Shown here: in pieces, positions 32,257 to 38,443 of the stretch
Layout: every line of letters starts with the position of its first letter
Numbering within the stretch: the first letter of the stretch is position 1
Origin: Pseudomonas cyclaminis
GTDB lineage: Bacteria; Pseudomonadota; Gammaproteobacteria; Pseudomonadales; Pseudomonadaceae
Assembly: GCF_015163715.1 (NCBI RefSeq)
Contig: NZ_JADDUM010000008.1
Span: 1 to 38,443 of the forward strand
Length of the DNA: 38,443 bases
Reading direction: 5' to 3'
Position numbers and translations under genes: made by a program
The notes under the pieces: generated by a model
Told to the model about the DNA's origin: nothing
What the model saw: only the letters and a program-made list of their open reading frames with translations
Databases searched by the model: none

Positions 32257-32412
32257 TTATAAATGCAGGTCGGCGTGGATAGGCGTTGGCGGTGTGGTGC
32301 AGGAAGGCTTGGAGTCGGAGCCATTGAATGCAAGTGCTATGACAGCTGCGAGGCCGCCGGCGATGAGGGTGCTTAATGTTTGAGTCAGGATGTCGTATAG
32401 AAATTTTTTCAA
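32257..32412 (-). CDS. Possible small single-helix membrane protein
   Basis: A 51-codon frame from TTG 32412 on the minus strand. The N-terminal KKFLYDILTQ is followed by one hydrophobic helix (STLIAGGLAAVIALAF) and a short polar, proline-rich tail with one Cys. It fits a small membrane protein with a cytoplasmic lysine pair. There is no clear ribosome site and the start is TTG, so expression is uncertain; the alternative is a chance frame in the arsJ-copper intergenic region. Confidence 0.4.
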   Translation of the reverse strand: MKKFLYDILTQTLSTLIAGGLAAVIALAFNGSDSKPSCTTPPTPIHADLHL

Positions 32413-32494
32413 GGCGATAGATCAATAGGTCACCTTGACTTTAAAAATGTTAAGCGCTGTTTGTCTACCCTCTCCGAGGACATTAATGCTGGCT

Positions 32495-32525
32495 TAATTC
32501 AGGTTCGGTGTTATCTCCTGAATTA
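32495..32525. promoter_or_regulatory. Palindrome upstream of the copper genes
   Basis: TAATTCAGG (32495-32503) and CCTGAATTA (32517-32525) form a perfect 9-bp inverted repeat with a 13-base loop, ~70 bp before the first copper gene. It could be a metal-regulator site or a transcript hairpin. No copper-response regulator gene is in the window. Confidence 0.4.
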
Positions 32526-32596
32526 GGCCTTTTGGCAGGCCGTTCAGGCCATGCGTCCAATTGTAAGAGCCATTTTGAGCGACTACACTCCAGCCC

Positions 32597-32938
32597 ATGA
32601 AACGCTATCTGCGGTTTTGCATCATCTTCATGATTAGCCTGGCGCTTCCCCTCAGCGGGATGGCGGGCGTTCAGGCACCGACAGAACCTTGCCCAATGAA
32701 GACGATGGGCATGGTGATGATGGACGACATGGGGATGGACTGCTGCAACGACATGAAAAGTCCTGTCGAGCACGGCAAACCTTGCAAGCCGGGCCAGGAG
32801 TGCAAGACAGGCGGCATGCTGCAAGTCTCGATCTTCAAGCCTCCTGTAACTGTATTCAGCCCCGTTGTGATTTCCTTCTTCAGCGATTCCCTACCCGTAC
32901 AGACCCCGTCCGGGGTATGGCGACCGCCTCGCGTTTGA
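32597..32938 (+). CDS. Met/Cys-rich exported protein of the copper unit
   Basis: A 113-residue protein with a signal peptide (KRYLRFCIIFMISLALPLSG), then a metal-binding-like segment with many Met, Asp and Cys (CPMKTMGMVMMDDMGMDCCN) and GKPCKPGQECKTGGM. The C-terminal third has a moderately hydrophobic stretch. Small periplasmic proteins of this sort precede cus-type operons in Pseudomonas and are assumed to bind Cu(I) or Ag(I). No known domain is recognised. A strong hairpin separates it from the cusC-like gene, so relative expression may be tuned. Confidence 0.7.
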   Translation: MKRYLRFCIIFMISLALPLSGMAGVQAPTEPCPMKTMGMVMMDDMGMDCCNDMKSPVEHGKPCKPGQECKTGGMLQVSIFKPPVTVFSPVVISFFSDSLPVQTPSGVWRPPRV

Positions 32939-32985
32939 TTCCTGTCCCACATTGAGCCTCTTTCCGCATTAGCGGGATGGACTAG

Positions 32986-33013
32986 CTGCGCGCGTGTCTT
33001 TTTCCGCGCGCAG
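32986..33013. terminator. Strong hairpin between the Met-rich gene and cusC
   Basis: CTGCGCGCG (32986-32994) and CGCGCGCAG (33005-33013) form a perfect 9-bp stem with a T-rich 10-base loop. It sits 47 bp after the upstream stop and 24 bp before ATG 33038, inside the presumptive operon. It may attenuate read-through or protect the upstream message. Confidence 0.55.
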
Positions 33014-33037
33014 TGGATGATCACAGGAATCGTAAAC

Positions 33038-34294
33038 ATGAACTCCAAGTGCTATTGCACAGGTTGGTCCCTCGTGGCCGGTCTGGCGGCAAGCGTATTG
33101 GCATTGCCGAGCCTTGCTGCCGCGTTGACACTCGATGAAGCGTTGCGGCTGGCCGAAGACAATGCACCGTCGCTGACCGCACAAGACGCCAAAATTCAAG
33201 CTGCCAGCAGCGCGGCTATTCCAGCCGGTGAGCTACCTGACCCCAAACTGCTGCTGGGTGTGCAGAACTACCCCATTGGCGGTCCGGATCGCTGGAGCAT
33301 CGACCAGGACTTCATGACCATGCAAATGGTCGGAGTCAGGCAAGAAATGCCCAACAGCGACAAGCGCAAAGCGCGTATTGAAGTCGCCGATGCGGCGGTT
33401 GATCGCGCCGCTGCGGAGCGGCGAGTCGAACGTCTGAAGGTACGCCAGTCCACGGCGTTGGCCTGGATCAGTAGCTACTCGGTTGAGCGCAAAGATGCGC
33501 TGTTCCAGGACTTCTACAAAGAAAATCGCCTGCTGAGCGATACCGTCCGGGCCCAGATTACCGGTGGCCGCGCTCAACCCGCCGATGCCGTGACGCCCAA
33601 GCAAGAAGCGGCTCAACTGGCGGAGCAACAGGACGATCTGACTCGCCAGCGCACGCAGGCCCGAGCGGCCCTCAAACGCTGGATTGGCTCGGCTGCCAAC
33701 GACAAGCCTGTGGGCAGCTTGCCTGAATGGTCCGTCGATCCCTCAAGCTACTCTCATAAACTGCAACACCATCCCGAGTTGGCAGCGTTTGCGCCGATGA
33801 CCCGCGAAGCGCAAGCCAAGGTTCGTGAAGCCGTGTCGGAGAAGCAGTCGGACTGGAGCTGGGAACTGGATTACCAGCACCGTGGCCGTGAGTTTGGCGA
33901 TATGGTCAGCGTGCAATTTTCCTGGGACCTACCGCTGTTTCCTGACTCTCGCCAAAATCCAAAAATCGCAGCCAAACAGGCTGAACTCAGCCAGCTTGAG
34001 GCCGAGCGCGAAGCCCTGTCTCGCGAGCACACCCAGCAACTGGAAAACGAACTGGCTGACTATGAACGCCTGAATCGTGCCGTGCACCGAAGCCAGGAAA
34101 GCCTGTTGCCGCTGGCCAAGGAAAAGGTCGAACTCAGCATGGCCAGTTATCGTTCCGGCAAAGGCGATTTAAGCGCCGTTGTTGCCGCCCGACGTGAACT
34201 CATCGAGGCCCGCCTCAAACAGATCGACGTGGAAGAGCAGCGAGCGCTGACCAGTGCGCGTCTGTATTTTGCTTATGGGGAGTCCAGCCAATGA
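33038..34294 (+). CDS. cusC: CusC-type outer-membrane efflux factor (TolC family)
   Basis: A 418-residue TolC-family protein. A signal peptide (WSLVAGLAASVLALPSLAAA) precedes LTLDEALRLAEDNAPSL, and the two alpha-hairpin repeats are visible as long charged helices (RAAAERRVERLKVRQ; AAKQAELSQLEAEREALSRE). It forms the trimeric outer-membrane exit duct. AGGA lies ten bases before ATG 33038. The stop overlaps the cusB start (ATGA, 34291-34294). Confidence 0.88.
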   Translation: MNSKCYCTGWSLVAGLAASVLALPSLAAALTLDEALRLAEDNAPSLTAQDAKIQAASSAAIPAGELPDPKLLLGVQNYPIGGPDRWSIDQDFMTMQMVGVRQEMPNSDKRKARIEVADAAVDRAAAERRVERLKVRQSTALAWISSYSVERKDALFQDFYKENRLLSDTVRAQITGGRAQPADAVTPKQEAAQLAEQQDDLTRQRTQARAALKRWIGSAANDKPVGSLPEWSVDPSSYSHKLQHHPELAAFAPMTREAQAKVREAVSEKQSDWSWELDYQHRGREFGDMVSVQFSWDLPLFPDSRQNPKIAAKQAELSQLEAEREALSREHTQQLENELADYERLNRAVHRSQESLLPLAKEKVELSMASYRSGKGDLSAVVAARRELIEARLKQIDVEEQRALTSARLYFAYGESSQ

Positions 34295-35775
34295 TCCTTA
34301 AAAAATGGAACGGGGCATTGCTGGTAGGTATCTCGATGGCATTGGGTGTTGCCGGTGGCTACTGGTTCGCTCACCAGCGTATGAGCGGAGTACCAGGTAC
34401 CGCCCCGGAACAGAGCCTCAATTCACCGGATGAACGCAAAGCACTGTATTGGTACGACCCCATGTACCCGCAGCAAAAGTTCGATAAGCCGGGGAAATCC
34501 CCCTTCATGGACATGCAACTGGTTCCCCAATACGCCAGTGGCGCAGGGGCCCGTGCGGCCGTCAGTATCGATCCAGGTCTGACCCAGAATCTAGGTCTGC
34601 GTTTTGCGACTGTCACTCGTGGGATCTTTGATTCGAGCCTCGATGTGACAGGTGCCTTGACGTTCAACGAACGTGATGTCGCTGTGATTCAGGCACGCAC
34701 CACTGGCTTTGTGGAGCGGGTCTATGCCCATGCTCCCGGCGATGTACTCAAAGCCAACGCGGCGTTGGCGGATATCCTGGTGCCTGAGTGGGCCGCTGCC
34801 CAGACAGAGTTTCTTGCCCTGAAGCGCAACGGGGATGCTGACCTGTTGGCTGCGGCCCGCCAGCGACTACGACTCACAGGGATGCCAGCAGCAATGATTA
34901 CTCAGGTAGAGCGTGGCGGTAAGGTTCAGCCCTACCTGACGCTCACCAGCCCCATTGCCGGTGTGCTGCAAGAATTGAACGTACGTGCGGGCATGACCGT
35001 GGCGACTGGCGATACGTTGGCACGCGTCAATGGCTTGAGCAGTGTCTGGCTAGCCGTGGCCGTTCCAGAATCGGATGCCGGATCGATCACCGTGGGGCAG
35101 GCGGTCGAAGCGCGTCTGCCAGCCTTCTCAGGGACAACGCTCAGTGGCAAGGTCAGCGCGATTTTGCCCGAGACCAATCCGGACAGCCGCACCCTTCGTG
35201 TGCGGGTGGAACTACCCAATCCGGACGGGCGCCTCAGGCCGGGTTTGACCGCGCAGGTACGCCTGAACCGCTCGACCGAGCAAAGTGTGTTGTGGGTGCC
35301 GAGCGAAGCCGTCATTCGCACGGGCCGACGTGCTCTGGTGATGCTCGCCGAAGACGCCGGCCGCTACCGTCCCGTGGCGGTGCAACTCGGGCAGGAAAGC
35401 GATGGCAAGACGGCGATAGTGAAAGGTCTGGAAGAAGGCCAGAAGGTGGTTACCTCTGGCCAGTTCCTGCTCGACTCGGAGGCCAGTCTAAAGGGCATTG
35501 TTGCAAGCATGGAGGAAGAGTCACCACCCAGCGCAGCAGCCTCCAGCTTTCATGAGGCGGATGGGCAGATCGTTGAGATCAACGACAAAGAAGTCACGCT
35601 CGCCCATGGTCCTTTCAAAACGCTGGGCATGCCTGGCATGACGATGACGTTTCCACTCGCCAACCCGGCGCTGATGCAGGGACTGAAAGCGGGTGACAAG
35701 GTTCGGGTTGCGGTGAGTCAGACCGACGATGGCCTGCGTGTTGAGCACCTGGAAAAATCGGGGAACCAGCCATGA
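34291..35775 (+). CDS. cusB: CusB-type periplasmic adaptor with C-terminal CusF-like domain
   Basis: A 494-residue membrane-fusion protein. An N-terminal anchor ([20 protein letters not shown]) precedes a heavy-metal-binding segment ([20 protein letters not shown] followed by MDM), the barrel-sandwich/lipoyl and beta-barrel domains ([40 protein letters not shown]), and a CusF-like beta-barrel in the last ~80 residues ([20 protein letters not shown], then [11 protein letters not shown]). In E. coli the CusF metallochaperone is a separate protein whose Cu(I) site uses His, two Met and a capping Trp; here the MTM motif is kept but the Trp position appears to be Met. It overlaps cusC and cusA by four bases each. 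Confidence 0.9.
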   Translation: MILKKWNGALLVGISMALGVAGGYWFAHQRMSGVPGTAPEQSLNSPDERKALYWYDPMYPQQKFDKPGKSPFMDMQLVPQYASGAGARAAVSIDPGLTQNLGLRFATVTRGIFDSSLDVTGALTFNERDVAVIQARTTGFVERVYAHAPGDVLKANAALADILVPEWAAAQTEFLALKRNGDADLLAAARQRLRLTGMPAAMITQVERGGKVQPYLTLTSPIAGVLQELNVRAGMTVATGDTLARVNGLSSVWLAVAVPESDAGSITVGQAVEARLPAFSGTTLSGKVSAILPETNPDSRTLRVRVELPNPDGRLRPGLTAQVRLNRSTEQSVLWVPSEAVIRTGRRALVMLAEDAGRYRPVAVQLGQESDGKTAIVKGLEEGQKVVTSGQFLLDSEASLKGIVASMEEESPPSAAASSFHEADGQIVEINDKEVTLAHGPFKTLGMPGMTMTFPLANPALMQGLKAGDKVRVAVSQTDDGLRVEHLEKSGNQP

Positions 35776-38443
35776 TCGCTGCCCTGATTCGTTGGTCAGT
35801 GGCCAACCGATTCCTGGTGCTACTGGCGACGCTGTTTGTCACGGCCTGGGGCATTTGGTCGGTGCAGAGCACGCCCATCGATGCGCTGCCAGATCTCTCG
35901 GATGTTCAGGTGATCATCCGCACCCCTTTTCCGGGACAAGCGCCGCAGATTGTTGAGAACCAGGTGACCTATCCGTTGGCCACCACCATGCTCTCAGTAC
36001 CGGGTGCCAAGACGGTGCGTGGCTATTCCTTCTTCGGTGACAGCTTCGTTTACGTGCTGTTCGAAGACGGCACTGACTTGTACTGGGCTCGCTCGCGGGT
36101 GTTGGAATATCTGAGCCAAATACAAAGTCGGTTGCCGGCCAGCGCCAAGCCGGCGTTGGGACCGGATGCGACGGGGGTGGGCTGGATCTATCAGTACGCA
36201 CTGGTGGATCGCAGTGGCGGACACGACCTGGCGCAGCTACGCGCACTTCAGGATTGGTTCCTCAAGTTCGAACTCAAGACCCTGCCCAACGTGGCGGAAG
36301 TGGCCACCGTGGGCGGCATGGTCAAGCAGTACCAAGTGCAGCTTGATCCGCTCAAACTGGCCAGCCTCGGTATTACTCAGGCTGAGGTGACCGAAGCCAT
36401 CGGCAAGGCCAACCAGGAAACCGGTGGCGCGGTGCTGGAGATGGCGGAGACCGAGTTCATCGTGCGTGCTTCCGGCTACCTGAAGACGCTCAATGACTTT
36501 CGGGCGATCCCGCTCAAGCTGGCTTCGGGAGGAGTGCCGGTGACCCTTGGCGATGTCGCCACGATCCAGTTGGGTCCGGAAATGCGGCGTGGCATCACCG
36601 AACTCGACGGCGAAGGCGAGACCGTCGGCGGTGTGGTGATTTTGCGCAGCGGCAAGAATGCGCGCGAGACCATTGCAGCGGTCAAGACCAAACTCGACGA
36701 ACTGAAAAGGAGTCTGCCAGCCGGGGTGGAAATCGTCACCACCTACGACCGTAGCAAGCTGATCGATCGCGCTGTGGAAAATCTCAGCCACAAGCTAATC
36801 GAAGAGTTCATCGTCGTCGCGCTGGTCTGCGGGATCTTCCTCTGGCACCTGCGCTCATCCCTGGTGGCGATCATTTCGCTGCCGGTGGGGGTGCTGATTG
36901 CCTTCATCGTCATGCGCTACCAGGGCATCAACGCCAACATCATGTCCTTGGGCGGGATAGCCATCGCCATCGGCGCCATGGTCGATGCCGCCGTGGTGAT
37001 GATCGAGAACGCCCACAAGAAGATCGAGGCTTGGCACGCGGCGAATCCGGGGGAAGAACTGAAGGGTGAGCGTCATTGGCATGTAATGACCGAAGCGGCG
37101 GCAGAGGTAGGCCCCGCGCTGTTCTTCTGTTTGTTGATCATCACTCTGTCGTTCATTCCGGTGTTCACGCTGGAAGCTCAGGAAGGACGGCTGTTCGGTC
37201 CTTTGGCATTCACCAAGACCTACGCCATGGCTGCAGCGGCGGGATTGTCAGTGACCTTGGTGCCGGTGCTGATGGGCTACTGGATTCGGGGACGAATTCC
37301 CAGTGAACATCAGAACCCGTTGAACCGGTGGTTGATTCGGATCTATCAGCCAGCCCTGGACGCAGTCTTGCGTCGGCCAAAGATCACGCTGCTGGTGGCG
37401 CTATTGGTTTTTGTCAGTGCGCTATGGCCAATGTCTCGCTTGGGTGGCGAGTTTCTCCCCCCGTTGGACGAGGGTGATCTGCTCTATATGCCTTCAGCTC
37501 TGCCGGGATTGTCGGCGCAGAAAGCGGCACAACTGCTGCAACAGACTGACCGTTTGATCAAGACCGTGCCTGAAGTCGAACACGTCTTCGGTAAAGCGGG
37601 GCGCGCTGAAACCGCCACCGACCCCGCACCGCTGGAGATGTTCGAAACCACGATCCAGTTCAAGCCGCACGAGCAATGGCGTCCAGGCATGACCCAGGAA
37701 AAGTTAGTGGAAGAACTGGATCGAGTGGTACGAGTCCCTGGGCTGACGAATATCTGGATACCACCGATTCGTAACCGTATCGACATGCTGGCTACGGGGA
37801 TCAAGAGTCCCATCGGAGTGAAAGTTGCCGGCACCAACCTGACGGAGATCGATGCCGCGACTCAGGCGGTCGAGCGAGTGGCCAAGGGGGTGCCCGGTGT
37901 CAGTTCGGCTCTGGCCGAGCGACTGACCGGTGGTCGCTACATCGATGTGGATATCGACCGCAAAGCCGCCGCCCGCTACGGGCTGAATATCGCCGATGTG
38001 CAGTCGATCGTGGCCGGCGCTATCGGCGGTGAAAATGTCGGTGAGACCATTGAAGGGCTCGCACGCTTCCCGATCAACGTGCGTTACCCACGGGAGTGGC
38101 GTGACTCGCTCGGTGCCTTGGAGCAATTGCCGATCTATACCCCGCTAGGGAGCCAGATCACCCTTGGCACAGTGGCGAAGGTCAAAGTCACGGACGGTCC
38201 GCCGATGCTCAAGAGCGAGAACGCACGACCCTCTGGTTGGGTGTACATCGACGTGCGTGGCCGGGACATTGCCTCGGTAGTCGCCGACCTGCGTCGGGTC
38301 GTCAGTGAACAGGTCAAGTTGCAGCCCGGCATGAGCCTGAGTTACTCAGGGCAGTTCGAGTTTCTCGAAAGGGCCAACGCACGACTCAAACTGGTGGTGC
38401 CTGCCACGCTGTTGATCATCTTCGTGCTGCTCTACCTGACTTT
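35772..38443 (+). CDS. cusA: CusA-type Cu(I)/Ag(I) RND efflux pump, cut by window end
   Basis: The first 890 codons of a heavy-metal RND permease (usual length ~1040-1050), open to the window edge. The N-terminus [20 protein letters not shown] and helix-4 segment [19 protein letters not shown] (proton-relay Asp) are typical. The three methionines that bind Cu(I)/Ag(I) in E. coli CusA have counterparts in [20 protein letters not shown] and [12 protein letters not shown], so substrate is probably monovalent copper or silver, not divalent zinc or cobalt. It exports periplasmic and cytosolic metal through CusC. ATG 35772 overlaps the cusB stop (ATGA), showing translational coupling. Confidence 0.95.
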   Translation, partial: MIAALIRWSVANRFLVLLATLFVTAWGIWSVQSTPIDALPDLSDVQVIIRTPFPGQAPQIVENQVTYPLATTMLSVPGAKTVRGYSFFGDSFVYVLFEDGTDLYWARSRVLEYLSQIQSRLPASAKPALGPDATGVGWIYQYALVDRSGGHDLAQLRALQDWFLKFELKTLPNVAEVATVGGMVKQYQVQLDPLKLASLGITQAEVTEAIGKANQETGGAVLEMAETEFIVRASGYLKTLNDFRAIPLKLASGGVPVTLGDVATIQLGPEMRRGITELDGEGETVGGVVILRSGKNARETIAAVKTKLDELKRSLPAGVEIVTTYDRSKLIDRAVENLSHKLIEEFIVVALVCGIFLWHLRSSLVAIISLPVGVLIAFIVMRYQGINANIMSLGGIAIAIGAMVDAAVVMIENAHKKIEAWHAANPGEELKGERHWHVMTEAAAEVGPALFFCLLIITLSFIPVFTLEAQEGRLFGPLAFTKTYAMAAAAGLSVTLVPVLMGYWIRGRIPSEHQNPLNRWLIRIYQPALDAVLRRPKITLLVALLVFVSALWPMSRLGGEFLPPLDEGDLLYMPSALPGLSAQKAAQLLQQTDRLIKTVPEVEHVFGKAGRAETATDPAPLEMFETTIQFKPHEQWRPGMTQEKLVEELDRVVRVPGLTNIWIPPIRNRIDMLATGIKSPIGVKVAGTNLTEIDAATQAVERVAKGVPGVSSALAERLTGGRYIDVDIDRKAAARYGLNIADVQSIVAGAIGGENVGETIEGLARFPINVRYPREWRDSLGALEQLPIYTPLGSQITLGTVAKVKVTDGPPMLKSENARPSGWVYIDVRGRDIASVVADLRRVVSEQVKLQPGMSLSYSGQFEFLERANARLKLVVPATLLIIFVLLYLT

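Noticed and set aside
1..38443. CRISPR arrays, tRNA and rRNA genes
   Set aside because: No regularly spaced repeats and no cloverleaf or rRNA sequence was recognised by eye; a covariance-model search would be needed to exclude small RNAs.

Overview
The window looks like a chromosome segment of a Pseudomonas of the fluorescens type. The left end has high G+C, Pseudomonas-style codon use and an inverted pair of REP palindromes (108-207), followed by ordinary core genes: an Na+/H+-antiporter-type transporter, a Cache-domain chemoreceptor and the 3' part of the U32 peptidase-family gene trhP (yegQ). The species assignment is inference from these traits; no rRNA or tRNA gene is present.

The trhP reading frame loses its family similarity abruptly at about 4212, leaving only the C-terminal ~60 percent of the protein. 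Everything to the right appears to be accessory DNA, probably one genomic island or several stacked insertions, and its right edge lies outside the window. From 4.2 to 9.6 kb there is a thin, more A+T-rich stretch of small regulatory or antitoxin-like genes, each without its usual partner: a DUF6088/AbiEi-type antitoxin, an XRE regulator divergent from an unknown acidic protein, an intact and a truncated BPSL0761-family gene, an Xre/MbcA/ParS (DUF2384) antitoxin followed by what may be a decayed RES toxin, and a Phd/YefM-like antitoxin.

From 9.6 to 17.1 kb lies what I read as a candidate anti-phage defence cluster: a protein of unknown function, a ~1075-residue protein with an N-terminal Mrr-like nuclease domain and a long helical (TPR-like) body, a second PD-(D/E)xK-type nuclease just behind a MITE-like inverted-repeat element, a small charged protein, a two-helix membrane protein, and a protein with a C-terminal nucleoside 2-deoxyribosyltransferase-like domain. 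None of these matches a named system that I can recall with confidence. The cluster ends in a pseudogene and an IS1182-family insertion sequence with three copies of related terminal repeats (17586-19662).

From 19.8 to 32.2 kb there are three arsenic transcription units. Unit one is ArsR plus an ArsO-like flavoprotein. Unit two is an MFS exporter, a cysteine-bearing MarR regulator, the arsinothricin acetyltransferase ArsN1 and a second flavoprotein; three copies of the same 15-bp site (GTTGTTA-N4-CAAC) in its three promoter regions suggest a MarR regulon. A TauE/SafE-like gene separates it from unit three, a long operon: LMW-type arsenate reductase, ArsR, ArsC, ACR3, ArsH, a CX5R phosphatase, a GAPDH and ArsJ. 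It covers arsenate reduction with arsenite extrusion, and also formation and export of 1-arseno-3-phosphoglycerate. From 32.6 kb to the end is a copper/silver unit: a Met/Cys-rich periplasmic protein and a CusC-CusB-CusA type RND efflux system, with a CusF-like domain fused to CusB and CusA cut by the window end.
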